Assembly: GCF_000317205.1 (NCBI RefSeq)
Contig: NZ_AJLK01000039.1
Coordinates: 35,666 to 99,665 of the forward strand
Direction of reading: 5' to 3'
Length of the DNA: 64,000 nucleotides
DNA from: Fischerella muscicola PCC 7414
Lineage (GTDB): Bacteria > Cyanobacteriota > Cyanobacteriia > Cyanobacteriales > Nostocaceae
The position numbers and the translations under genes were made by a program. A model generated the notes under the pieces. The model searched no databases, had not been told where the DNA came from, and worked only from the letters and a program-made list of their open reading frames with translations. Of this stretch, positions 52,284 to 60,708 are shown piece by piece (the stretch's first letter is position 1; each line of letters opens with the position of its first letter).

Positions 52284-54230
52284 ATGGTAGCAAATCCTCC
52301 ATCTCAAATTTCAGATACTCAATACACCGTAGAAAACCCAGCCGCAGAAGTCGAAGCAATTGTCAAAACACCACCATCAGAGACAGAAATTGATTTAGAA
52401 TTTCTCTATACTAGAGATATTGAATTTCGTCAAGAAACTATTTACTTCATTGTTGTTGATCGCTTTTACGATGGTGATCCTGACAATAGCCAAGGTATCA
52501 ATGCGGAACTGTATGATCCCAATCGCCAAGACTGGGGTAAGTACTGGGGTGGAGATTTGCAAGGGGTTATTGACAAGCTAGACTATCTCAAAAATTTAGG
52601 AGTAACTGCTATTTGGTTAACTCCTTTATTTGAACAAGTAGAAGAATTATTTATTGAAAGTGCTGCTATTCATGGCTATTGGACAAAGGATTTTAAACGC
52701 ATTAATCCCCGCTACATTGCTGCTGATGATGATCCTTCTCTCAACAAAACTCAAGAGCAAAAAAATACTGTTTTTGATCGCCTAATTACAGAATTGCATA
52801 AGCGCAATATGAAGCTAGTGTTGGATATTGTCTGCAACCATAGTAGCCCTGACACTGGTGGTAGTAAAGGCGAATTGTATGATGATGGCGTGAAGATTGC
52901 TGATTTTAATGATGATCAAGATCATTGGTATCATCATTACGGTGAAGTTACAAATTGGGAAGATAAGTGGCAAGTTCATAACTGTGAACTATCAGGACTA
53001 GCCACTTTTAACGAAAACAATATTCAGTACCGCAACTATATTAAATCTGCAATTAAGCAGTGGTTGGATCGGGGTGTGGATGCGTTGCGAGTAGATACTG
53101 TTAAACACATGCCAATCTGGTTTTGGCAGGAATTTACTGGAGAAATGTACAAGCACAAACCAGATGTATTTATTTTCGGCGAATGGATTTACAGCAGTCC
53201 CAATGACGATCGCGCTGTGGAATTTGCCAACAACTCTGGTATGAGTATCCTCGATTTTGGCTTGTGTATGGCAATTCGGCAAGCCTTAGCCAAGTATGAT
53301 GAACAAGGTTTTTACCTGGTTCAAAATGTACTGGATCTAGACTATCGCTACAACGGTGCAACCGAACTGATCACTTTCATCGACAATCATGATATGCACC
53401 GTTTTCAAACGATTAACCCTGATCCCGATATTTTACGGTTGGCGGTGATTTTGTTGATGACAACTCGCGGTATCCCTTGCCTGTTTTACGGCACAGAACA
53501 ATACCTGCATAACGATACCAACGGTGATGATAATATCTACGGTAACAACGATCCCTACAACCGTCCGATGATGGAAAGTTGGGATACTGATACCCCCATC
53601 TATCGAGATATACGCAAACTTTCGGGACTACGTCGCCTCAACCCAGCAGTATCAATGGGTAGTCAGTGGCAGAAATATATTACACCAGATGTTTATTGCT
53701 ATGTCCGCCGCTACCGCGACTCTCGTTGCTTTGTGGTATTAAATAGAGGTGATGCTGTCACCCTAGAGGCGGTAGATACGGAATTACCAGATCGGGAACA
53801 TACTTGTTTATTAACTGGACGCAAGTTTGAAGTCAAAGATGGCAAGATTTATAACCTAGAACTTGCACCCAAAGAAGCGATCGCTATCAGCCATGTAGGT
53901 GAACGCGTCAAAGGCCAAACTATCGTCCGGGTACAACTCAATGGCGTACGCACTCAACCCGGAGAAACCATCGTTGTGATTGGAGATTGTCCCGAACTTG
54001 GTAATTGGGACATTGCCAAAGCATACCCCCTAGAATACATTAACTCCAACACCTGGTTTGCTGAAATTCCCTTTAATGAAAGCGCTGGTAAGCTGATCAG
54101 CTACAAATATGCGATGTGGCGAGAGGGAAGTTCTCCCCTGAGGGAAAATCTCGTTTCTCGGCGCTGGGTAATTGCTACTGAGGGTACTGTGAAATGGCGT
54201 GATACTTGGGCATCTGGGCGGGAGTCTTAA
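52284..54230 (+). CDS. Alpha-amylase family (GH13) enzyme with C-terminal CBM20 starch-binding domain
   Basis: A 648-residue glycoside hydrolase. The (beta/alpha)8 domain has region I LVLDIVCNH (about 179-187), region II DALRVDTVKHMP with the nucleophile Asp, region III FIFGEWIYS with the acid/base Glu, and region IV LITFIDNHDMHRF. A CBM20 starch-binding domain follows at about 550-640 (VRVQLNGVRTQPGETIVVIG, DCPELGNWD, WFAEIPF). No signal peptide is visible, so it acts inside the cell, probably on glycogen or maltodextrin; the combination is like cyclodextrin glucanotransferase or maltogenic amylase, so transferase activity is possible. Confidence 0.92.
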   Translation: MVANPPSQISDTQYTVENPAAEVEAIVKTPPSETEIDLEFLYTRDIEFRQETIYFIVVDRFYDGDPDNSQGINAELYDPNRQDWGKYWGGDLQGVIDKLDYLKNLGVTAIWLTPLFEQVEELFIESAAIHGYWTKDFKRINPRYIAADDDPSLNKTQEQKNTVFDRLITELHKRNMKLVLDIVCNHSSPDTGGSKGELYDDGVKIADFNDDQDHWYHHYGEVTNWEDKWQVHNCELSGLATFNENNIQYRNYIKSAIKQWLDRGVDALRVDTVKHMPIWFWQEFTGEMYKHKPDVFIFGEWIYSSPNDDRAVEFANNSGMSILDFGLCMAIRQALAKYDEQGFYLVQNVLDLDYRYNGATELITFIDNHDMHRFQTINPDPDILRLAVILLMTTRGIPCLFYGTEQYLHNDTNGDDNIYGNNDPYNRPMMESWDTDTPIYRDIRKLSGLRRLNPAVSMGSQWQKYITPDVYCYVRRYRDSRCFVVLNRGDAVTLEAVDTELPDREHTCLLTGRKFEVKDGKIYNLELAPKEAIAISHVGERVKGQTIVRVQLNGVRTQPGETIVVIGDCPELGNWDIAKAYPLEYINSNTWFAEIPFNESAGKLISYKYAMWREGSSPLRENLVSRRWVIATEGTVKWRDTWASGRES

Positions 54231-54347
54231 GTGATCAGGGATCGGAAGGGGGACAAGGGAGAATAGATTACTATAAATAATTCTCCTCACACTCCTCATA
54301 CCCCTCAAACTCCAAATTCCCACCAAGATGTAGAGGAATATCTTGAC

Positions 54348-54378
54348 AAGCGTACTCATAATGAGTACGCTTTATTTA
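54348..54378 (+). terminator. Perfect inverted repeat between amylase and peroxiredoxin genes
   Basis: AAGCGTACTCAT (54348-54359) and ATGAGTACGCTT (54361-54372) are perfect complements around one base, followed by TATTT. It could terminate the amylase transcript, or act as an operator or leader structure for the peroxiredoxin gene that starts 30 bases later. Confidence 0.65.
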
Positions 54379-54401
54379 GCAAGTTTCCAGGAGTAAACCT
54401 A

Positions 54402-55139
54402 ATGTTGCCATATCGTGAAGGAAGAAGAGTTCCCGATGTTACCTTCCGTCTGCGTCAGAATGATCAATGGGTGAATGTGACAACTGATGATTTATTTAAA
54501 GGTAAGACGGTTGTAGTTTTTTCTCTGCCGGGGGCTTTTACGCCTACTTGTTCATCGACTCATGTTCCTGGCTACAATCAGTTGGCGAAAACTTTCAAAG
54601 AGAATGGTGTAGATGACATTATCTGCATATCCGTCAACGATACCTTTGTGATGAATGAATGGGCAAAGAATCAAGAAGCAGAAAATATAACTTTTATACC
54701 CGATGGCAACGGGGAATTTACTGATGGCATGGGTATGCTAGTCGATAAATCAGACCTGGGGTTTGGCAAGCGGTCTTGGCGTTATTCGATGTTAGTCAAA
54801 GATGGCGTAGTAGAAAAAATGTTCATTGAACCAGAAGAACCAGGCGACCCCTTCAAGGTATCTGATGCCGAGACTATGCTGGCATATATTAATCCAGAGG
54901 CAGTAAAACCTAAGTGTATTTCCCTGTTTACAAAACCTGGTTGTCCTTTCTGTGCGCGTGCTAAGGAAATGCTCAAGCAAAATAGTCTAGACTACGAAGA
55001 AATTGTCTTGGGTCAAGATGCAACAACGCATTCCTTAAAAGCGATCGCAGGTGCAACAACCGTTCCCCAAGTGTTTATCGATGGTCAACACATTGGTGGT
55101 TCTGAAGCTTTGGCAGCTTATTTGAGTGCTACAAGATAA
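54402..55139 (+). CDS. Peroxiredoxin 5-glutaredoxin fusion
   Basis: A 245-residue fusion. Residues 1-160 are a Prx5-type peroxiredoxin with the peroxidatic cysteine in [16 protein letters not shown] (about 45-52) and the helix [15 protein letters not shown]. Residues 170-245 are a glutaredoxin with [11 protein letters not shown] (dithiol CPFC), [14 protein letters not shown] (cis-Pro and GSH-binding) and the final ALAAYL. The fusion reduces peroxides with glutathione as electron donor through its own Grx. It stands alone. The ATG follows CAGGAG at about 8 bases and an inverted repeat. No OxyR- or PerR-type site was recognised. Confidence 0.95.
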   Translation: MLPYREGRRVPDVTFRLRQNDQWVNVTTDDLFKGKTVVVFSLPGAFTPTCSSTHVPGYNQLAKTFKENGVDDIICISVNDTFVMNEWAKNQEAENITFIPDGNGEFTDGMGMLVDKSDLGFGKRSWRYSMLVKDGVVEKMFIEPEEPGDPFKVSDAETMLAYINPEAVKPKCISLFTKPGCPFCARAKEMLKQNSLDYEEIVLGQDATTHSLKAIAGATTVPQVFIDGQHIGGSEALAAYLSATR

Positions 55140-55188
55140 AAGTGAGTGCAAGACGAACTTACATCAAGCGCAAAAAACATGATTAAAT

Positions 55189-55260
55189 TCTTTGTGTCTT
55201 AGTGTCTTTGTGTTTCAAAGATGATCTTTTTCACCACAAAGACACCAAGACACCAAGAAA
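55189..55260. repeat. Inverted repeat with TTTGTGTCT units between convergent genes
   Basis: TCTTTGTGTCTTAGTGTCTT (from 55189) is complementary to CACAAAGACACCAAGACACC (to about 55255). It may serve as a bidirectional terminator for the peroxiredoxin-glutaredoxin gene and the convergent exported-protein gene. Confidence 0.6.
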
Positions 55261-55263
55261 AAT

Positions 55264-55581
55264 TCACGGCTTAGCTTCCAAGTCTCCCACCCACATGAGT
55301 AAACCAGGGATATTTTTGTCGCCAGCATAAGCTGGACGAACCTGTTCATACACATCAGGGTGCTTTCGGGCTAGTTCGCTTTCAGTAATATTGGCACTTA
55401 AGATAGTACCGTCCTTGCTTTTGACTGAGTACTTTAGCCCGTCTGTGTCATTGGTGATTACAACAATGCGATCGCGCATGACTAAACTTGTTATAGTCGC
55501 AGGTTCACCAGCCCTAATTGCAGTTGAGAAAAGGATATTGCCTAAAAGGATCAGGAAAGCAACAACTGGGATTTGACGCAT
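55264..55581 (-). CDS. Small exported protein of unknown function
   Basis: A 105-residue protein with a signal peptide (about 1-24, PVVAFLILLGNILFSTAIRA). The mature part looks like a small beta-rich protein (SLVMRDRIVVITNDTDGLKY, SVKSKDGTILSANITESELA, RKHPDVYEQVRPAYAG). No catalytic motif or cysteine pair is seen. It is likely periplasmic. It converges with the peroxiredoxin gene; a shared inverted repeat separates them. Confidence 0.7.
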   Translation of the reverse strand: MRQIPVVAFLILLGNILFSTAIRAGEPATITSLVMRDRIVVITNDTDGLKYSVKSKDGTILSANITESELARKHPDVYEQVRPAYAGDKNIPGLLMWVGDLEAKP

Positions 55582-55667
55582 AATCTATCCTTTTTGCTTG
55601 TAGCGCTACATGTGAGCGCTAATTGCTTCTACCAGTGTACCGCTCTGGTGAATTGTGAACCCAGGAA

Positions 55668-55868
55668 TCATTGACTATTGATATTAGCGATCGCTTTGCT
55701 TACATCCACAGACGTTTCATACTGTATTGAAGGCAACTGCTTCAAAAGCCGGAGGATTTTTTCATCAAAACCTTTTTCTTCAGCATACTTGATTAAGTCT
55801 TTTTTGCTGATGGGGTAGTTGGTTTCGTTCAAGTTTTTCTGTAGTTGCACTGAATTCACTGTAGTCAT
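55668..55868 (-). CDS. DUF2795-like small protein
   Basis: A 66-residue protein matching the DUF2795 pattern: NYPISKKDLIKYAEEKGFDE followed by KILRLLKQLPSIQYETSVDV and a C-terminal helix (SKAIANI). DUF2795 proteins are small helical proteins of unknown function in many bacteria. The ATG at 55868 follows TAGGAGAAC at a good distance. It stands alone between an exported-protein gene and a gene remnant. Confidence 0.75.
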   Translation of the reverse strand: MTTVNSVQLQKNLNETNYPISKKDLIKYAEEKGFDEKILRLLKQLPSIQYETSVDVSKAIANINSQ

Positions 55869-56134
55869 AGTTGTTCTCCTAAAGTTTTGACGTTGTGTAC
55901 CAGTGAATAAAGTAATAAAGTTAGCTCATCAACAAGAATGAGTTAGGAAAGTTTGTAACCCATCACACCTATGGTTGTTACAGATTTGCTGATTGACATC
56001 TGACTAAAAGTAGATGTTTTGTAATTATTGATGAAACACGATACCCAAAAACAAGCAAATGTGGGGTAGGCGTCATTCGCTATGCTCAAAAACTCTTGAT
56101 TTCACGTTGGTGAGGTGTGCCCATCCTACAATTA
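55869..56134. other. Intergenic stretch between the DUF2795 gene and the pyrophosphatase-like remnant
   Basis: AT-rich leader of the DUF2795 gene, followed by a GGTGTGCCCATCC-type sequence near 56111-56128. No gene was seen. Confidence 0.4.
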
Positions 56135-56323
56135 TTAATAGTTGTGCTGCCGCAAGATCACCGATACAAAAAACTGCTCTTGAAACTCCGTCAAAGCTAA
56201 AATTTGCTCGTCGCTGTAGTTTTTACCTTGTGGTACGACAATCAGCTTGCCATCCGTATCATTAATCCGATGGATAATAGCGACACAATAACCTTCAAAG
56301 TGGCTTAGAGGCTCAAATACTAC
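56135..56323 (-). pseudogene. Remnant of an inorganic pyrophosphatase-like gene
   Basis: A 62-codon frame with no start codon that is cut off by an in-frame TGA (56324-56326) at its 5' side. The residues (FEPLSHFEGYCVAIIHRIND, TDGKLIVVPQGKNYSDEQIL, ALTEFQEQFF) resemble the C-terminal half of inorganic-pyrophosphatase-like proteins (EP-x-FxG-x-x-IAIIHR-x-D-x-DKL-x-VVP). The N-terminal half, with the GDGE-type metal site, is missing upstream, where the phnE stop codon lies only 24 bases away. It is thus a truncated, decaying gene. Confidence 0.6.
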
Positions 56324-56346
56324 TCATAAGACTTGCCCTTTTCCAC

Positions 56347-58041
56347 TTATCTCAACGACCTTCTGACTGAAGCACTAATCACATCTACTACAAAAGTTAA
56401 ACCAATAAAAACAATCAAAGTTGTCAGTAGACCTTGGTAATCAAAGTTGCTCATTTGTTCTGTCAACAAACGCCCCAAACCACCAGCACCCACCAATCCC
56501 ACAATCACCGTCGCCCGAATGCAGACTTCCCAACGGTAGAGAATGTAAGCAAGAAAGCGGGGAATAGTGGCAGGTAAAACGCCGTAGATAAAGACTTGGG
56601 AGTTACTAGCACCCAAAGCCGTTAAAGAACGTAAAGGACGTTGGTCTAAATTTTCGATCACCTCTGCCATCAATCGTCCTAAAATACCAAAATTGTGGAT
56701 AGCAAGAGCGATCGCACCTGGTAAAATTCCTGGAAATAACACAAATAAAAAGATTAACGCCCAAATTGGTTCCGGTACAGCCCGGGAAAAAAGGAGTAAG
56801 AACCGTGTTAATAGAGAAACCAAATTTCTCCCCATCCCCCCATTGCCCCTAATCCCCACTCCCTGTCGGTCGCGGGGGCCCCGAGTTCCCCACCTCCCCA
56901 TTGCCCCATCTCCCCATCTCTCCCTCCTTGCTGCCAAAAAAGAAAGCAATATCCCACCCAAACCCGCACCAGTCATGGCCAAAATCGACATAGCCAGAGT
57001 TTGAGTAGAGAGAACAAATAACTGATTTAGATCAATCCATTGTGGTGGAAAAACATCTTGAATAATTCCCGCTAAACGTTCCGCACTACGCGGTTCCCAC
57101 AGCTTGGCAAAATCAGCTTTAACGTACCAAAAGGAAAAAATTAATAAAACAAATGCATTTAGTAAAAACAGATTGGGAGATGAGGGAATGGGGTGATTGT
57201 GAGAATGTTGTTTGAGTTTCAGAACATTTAAATCCAAACGGCTAGGTAATTGCAATTGTTGACGTAACCATCCACTCAAAAAATCTGTACAACCACTCAA
57301 TAACAGCAATGCAAATATCAAAGTCCATACTTGCTGATAACGCAAAGACTGGAGACTCAGATAAATTTGATAACCCAATCCGCCAGCACCGATAATACCT
57401 AATACCGTCGCTGAACGAATCGAACACTCAAACCGATAAAAACTATAAGAAAGTAGATTGGGAAAAGCTTGAGGAATAAGACTATAAACAAATGCACTCA
57501 GAGGAGGTACGCCACTATTGAGTAATGCAAACAACGCCTTACGAGGCGTCTCATCCAAAATTTCCGAAAATACCTTAGCAGTAATTGCCCCAAAAGGAAT
57601 AGTGATCGCTAACACCGCCACCAATGGATCAAGCCCAAAAATATTCACGAAAAACAATCCCCAAATCAATTCATGAATCGCTCTTGGGATTGCTAGAATT
57701 GCTCGTACCACCAACCAAGCAGAATCGTAACCCCTACCTAGAGACTTCCACCACACCTGGCTGGATAAAACACCACCTACCAACCCAATCACTACACAAA
57801 AAAACGTCCCACACACCGCATAAGCCAGAGTCTTCAACATTGCATCGAAAGTTAGAAGTAAAAACTCCGAACTCAAATCCGGCGAAACCACAGTAACCAG
57901 AAAAGCAACCACCAGACTCCACCCACCCTCATTCACCAAATCCCCTTGAAACACCCCAGCAACATGCAACGACCAAATTACCGCCACCAACCACACCAAA
58001 CCCCAAAAAAAATAGGGAGATATAACCACTTTTCTCCCCAT
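56347..58041 (-). CDS. phnE: PhnE-like ABC transporter permease, two fused permease domains with an in-frame repeat insert
   Basis: A 564-residue fused permease of the phosphonate/phosphite type. Each half has the EAA-type loop of ABC permeases: LNSGVPPLSAFVYSLIPQAF (about 180-199) and LGASNSQVFIYGVLPATIPR (about 480-499). The second half is interrupted between its second and third helices by about 38 residues (about 370-407: ERWGDGAMGRWGTRGPRDRQ and on), translated from TCTCCCCAT-type heptanucleotide repeats. Reading frame and helices on both sides are kept. The frame can start at GTG 58044 or ATG 58041; the ATG is chosen. PhnC lies 121 bases upstream. Confidence 0.88.
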   Translation of the reverse strand: MGRKVVISPYFFWGLVWLVAVIWSLHVAGVFQGDLVNEGGWSLVVAFLVTVVSPDLSSEFLLLTFDAMLKTLAYAVCGTFFCVVIGLVGGVLSSQVWWKSLGRGYDSAWLVVRAILAIPRAIHELIWGLFFVNIFGLDPLVAVLAITIPFGAITAKVFSEILDETPRKALFALLNSGVPPLSAFVYSLIPQAFPNLLSYSFYRFECSIRSATVLGIIGAGGLGYQIYLSLQSLRYQQVWTLIFALLLLSGCTDFLSGWLRQQLQLPSRLDLNVLKLKQHSHNHPIPSSPNLFLLNAFVLLIFSFWYVKADFAKLWEPRSAERLAGIIQDVFPPQWIDLNQLFVLSTQTLAMSILAMTGAGLGGILLSFLAARRERWGDGAMGRWGTRGPRDRQGVGIRGNGGMGRNLVSLLTRFLLLFSRAVPEPIWALIFLFVLFPGILPGAIALAIHNFGILGRLMAEVIENLDQRPLRSLTALGASNSQVFIYGVLPATIPRFLAYILYRWEVCIRATVIVGLVGAGGLGRLLTEQMSNFDYQGLLTTLIVFIGLTFVVDVISASVRRSLR

Positions 58042-58162
58042 CACCCTTACCCTACGGGAAGCCCTTCGGGTACTCTACCTTGAAGCCGGGCTTCGCCCGT
58101 CTAAGGGAGTTCGCAATCGTGACGGGAACCGCCAAGACTGCGACCCCCTCACCGCTACGCGT

Positions 58163-58948
58163 CTACACCCCATCACCCCATCGCCTCTGTGGTTCAATTC
58201 TATACAACTCCTCCACCATCGCCGTCGACACCTCCCCAACAGGCGCATCAAACAAAATCCTACCCTGACGCAACCCAATTACTCGTTGAAAATGACTGCG
58301 GGCATACTCAATCGCATGTAAACTACAAATCAATGTTTTTCCTGTTTCCTCACTCAAATCCCGCAACAAATTCATAATCTCACGACTGCGTTCCGGGTCA
58401 AGACTAGAAATTGGTTCATCAGCCAGAATCGCCACAGGATCTTGCACTAACACACGGGCGATCGCTACTCGTTGTTGCTGTCCTCCCGAAAGGCGATCAG
58501 TGCGATCGTACAATTTTTCTGGAATTCCCACCTGCATTAAAGCTTTGGTAGCTGTTTCCACTGCTTGTGGGTAAATCAAAGAAACAGCTGCTTGCCAAAA
58601 TGACCATCTTCCCAAATGTCCAGCGTTAACATTATGAATCACCCGTAAGTTGTCCACCAAATTAAATTGCTGGTAGATTGTACCAATTTGCCGTTGCACT
58701 TGTCGCAGCGATTTAGGACGCAGACGTGCTATGTTGCGATCGAGTATCCACACTTCGCCTTGGGTAGGTTGGGAGGAACCATTGAGTAAGCTAAGCAGCG
58801 TACTTTTACCTGCACCACTAGAACCAACAAAAGCAACTCTTTCACCAGGATAAATTTCCAAGTTGATGTCAACCAAAGATGGAAATTGACCAAATTTTTT
58901 GCTGACATTTTTGAGTGCAAAAATTGGTGCAGGTGGGTTCATGGGCAC
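58163..58948 (-). CDS. phnC: PhnC-like ABC transporter ATP-binding protein
   Basis: A 261-residue ABC ATPase that energises PhnE-type uptake. The Walker A FVGSSGAGKSTLL (about 34-46), Q-loop YQQFNLVDNL, signature LSGGQQQRVAIAR (about 152-164) and Walker B AILADEPISSLDP are intact, with the D-loop and H-loop (CSLHAIEYA) following. The sequence matches the phosphonate (PhnC) branch. The last residues (QRRWGDGV) are read from the same heptanucleotide repeats that fill the gap to phnE, so the stop codon is repeat-derived. The lipoprotein gene upstream ends 14 bases before its start. Confidence 0.93.
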   Translation of the reverse strand: MPMNPPAPIFALKNVSKKFGQFPSLVDINLEIYPGERVAFVGSSGAGKSTLLSLLNGSSQPTQGEVWILDRNIARLRPKSLRQVQRQIGTIYQQFNLVDNLRVIHNVNAGHLGRWSFWQAAVSLIYPQAVETATKALMQVGIPEKLYDRTDRLSGGQQQRVAIARVLVQDPVAILADEPISSLDPERSREIMNLLRDLSEETGKTLICSLHAIEYARSHFQRVIGLRQGRILFDAPVGEVSTAMVEELYRIEPQRRWGDGV

Positions 58949-58962
58949 AAACTTTCATCTTG

Positions 58963-59442
58963 TTACTTGGAAACGCGATAGGAACCCTCAACAGAAGGCG
59001 GATTACCGTTAGGAAAATCAACCTTGACGTTAATATTTTCCAGAGAAATATCGCCATCGATAAAGGGTTTAGGGGCAGTGACACCTTTTTGCATTGGTAC
59101 AAAAGCTGTTACTTCCTCTCCATCGATATCAAACTCTATCTTTGCGACAATGGGTGAAACATTAAATGAGTACTCTAACTCATCAATTCCACATCCAGCA
59201 ACTTCTGTGGTTTCACTGCTGACACGGTCAAGGGTTGGCAAGTCTGTAACTGGGCTACCAGTCCAGAGGTTTGTTTGGTATTGAGTTGAACATCCATTTA
59301 CATTTAAATTTACGGTTAACTTGGCTGTTGGTTTGGATTCACAGCTTTGTACCAGTACACTCGTTAAAAGTAGTAATAGTAGGTATAACCTGTTTGTAAA
59401 AGCAAATTGTTTCAAATTTATATTTTGCAGCAATTTCTTCAA
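58963..59442 (-). CDS. Lipoprotein within the phn-type cluster
   Basis: A 159-residue exported protein. A basic N-terminus and a very hydrophobic stretch (about 18-32) end in a lipobox-like LVQSC, so the mature N-terminus would be a lipidated cysteine near 34. The mature part is beta-rich (KLTVNLNVNGCSTQYQTNLW, IVAKIEFDIDGEEVTAFVPM, ISLENINVKVDFPNG) with two further cysteines that could form a disulfide. I recognise no family. It lies between phnD and phnC on the same strand, 14 bases upstream of phnC, which suggests a partner of the transporter. Confidence 0.65.
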   Translation of the reverse strand: MKKLLQNINLKQFAFTNRLYLLLLLLTSVLVQSCESKPTAKLTVNLNVNGCSTQYQTNLWTGSPVTDLPTLDRVSSETTEVAGCGIDELEYSFNVSPIVAKIEFDIDGEEVTAFVPMQKGVTAPKPFIDGDISLENINVKVDFPNGNPPSVEGSYRVSK

Positions 59443-59559
59443 ACCTTTTCTATATGATCAATTATCCCAATCTAGTACAATTGGATTTCACTACTAATAA
59501 TTAAATTCAATTGTTAAATTCTCTTTTCCAGAAATCTTTCTTTGCGATTTCAAGAAAAT

Positions 59560-60465
59560 TTATTTTATTTTCCCAATTTGCCGACCGATTTCTTCAATTT
59601 GTTTGTAGTTTTCATTTTTGGTAGGAATAAACTTACTTGCTTGTAATAGATCGAGAATTTCTTTGTGTTGTGGCACTTTGGGGTCTAGTTTGAAGAAAGC
59701 AGCTTGAACTTTATTGACAAAATCTTTACCGTAGCGTTGTTTGACCTGGGGGTTAATTACCCAATGATAATCATAATAAGCAGGAGTACGCCAAATAACT
59801 TCTACTTTATTTAAATCTACTTCTTTGGAATCGACACGTTTTGACCACACTTTTTCATTTACAGCACCGACTTCATAGGTTCCTGCTTCTACTAATTTGA
59901 TCGTTTTATCATGATCACCAGAAAAGCCTGGTTGACCTTTAAAATCTACGAGTTTGACGCCAGCTTGTTCCAGAAAATATTGGGGCATTAACCGCCCGGA
60001 GGTAGAAGATTCGCTACCAAAGGTAAAGGTTTTGCCTTTGAGTTTTTGGAGATCATTGGTATTTTTGAATGGTTGCAAACCTGTTTTTTTGTTGGCGATG
60101 AAAACACTATGGAATTTTTCATCTACATCCCGTTGCGCGATCGCTTCTGCACCTGGTACTTGTAATCTTGCCTGTACACCAGTCAATCCGCCAAACCATA
60201 CTAAATCTAAGTCTCCCACTTTAAAGGCTGTGACTGCTGCGGTGTAATCAGTCACGGGTTTGTATTCTACAGGTACGCCTAATTCTTTCTGCAAATATGC
60301 TGCTAGCTTGGTATACTGGCGCTGCAACTTCTCTGGATCTTGGTCGGGTATGGCACCTGTAACTAAGGGTGTGACTTTTTTTACAGCACTGGTTTGGGAA
60401 GCTTCAGAACAAGCTGCTAACGGCAGTAAGATTAGTAGTAATCCAGAGAATAAAACTTTTTTCAT
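59560..60465 (-). CDS. phnD: PhnD-like ABC transporter substrate-binding protein (phosphonate or possibly selenate/selenite)
   Basis: About 301 residues. A lipoprotein signal (LLILLPLAAC) precedes a PhnD-family binding fold. Blocks seen are IPDQDPEKLQRQYTKLAAYL, TDYTAAVTAFKVGDLDLVWF, GGLTGVQARLQVPGAEAIAQ, the GSESSTSGRLMPQYFLEQ oxyanion-binding loop, and VNEKVWSK. The frame extends to 60525, but the ATG at 60465 (MKKVLFSG) starts the signal peptide. The wording of the blocks is close to proteins NCBI describes as putative selenate transporters (from memory, unverified), so the substrate could be selenium oxyanion instead of phosphonate. Confidence 0.85.
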   Translation of the reverse strand: MKKVLFSGLLLILLPLAACSEASQTSAVKKVTPLVTGAIPDQDPEKLQRQYTKLAAYLQKELGVPVEYKPVTDYTAAVTAFKVGDLDLVWFGGLTGVQARLQVPGAEAIAQRDVDEKFHSVFIANKKTGLQPFKNTNDLQKLKGKTFTFGSESSTSGRLMPQYFLEQAGVKLVDFKGQPGFSGDHDKTIKLVEAGTYEVGAVNEKVWSKRVDSKEVDLNKVEVIWRTPAYYDYHWVINPQVKQRYGKDFVNKVQAAFFKLDPKVPQHKEILDLLQASKFIPTKNENYKQIEEIGRQIGKIK

Positions 60466-60576
60466 TGCCTTCAATTGCTTTTCTCTCAAGATTAGGATTT
60501 TACAATCCCATCTCCGAAATTCCAACTATAATATGAGTCGCGATCGCCCAATCAAATCTATTTTTGATGGACTGCG

Positions 60577-60636
60577 AGATCCCCGACTTTTTTAAAAAGT
60601 CGGGGATCTAACCCCTCGTAACCCCTCAGAACTTAT
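60577..60636. repeat. Palindrome-bearing dispersed repeat, copy B
   Basis: The second copy of the unit at 46416-46475: the 33-bp palindrome (60577-60609) followed by AACCCCTCG and CCTCAGAACTTAT, in the same orientation. Confidence 0.85.
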
Positions 60637-60708
60637 AATTAAGACTGAAGCGAGGACACCCAGACGCGGAGAAATTTGTTGATTCGTTACCAACATCGAA
60701 ACTTGAGT

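Noticed and set aside
56347..58041. phnE considered a pseudogene because of the repeat insert
   Set aside because: The frame is uninterrupted and both permease loops are intact, so it is treated as a coding gene with an insert.
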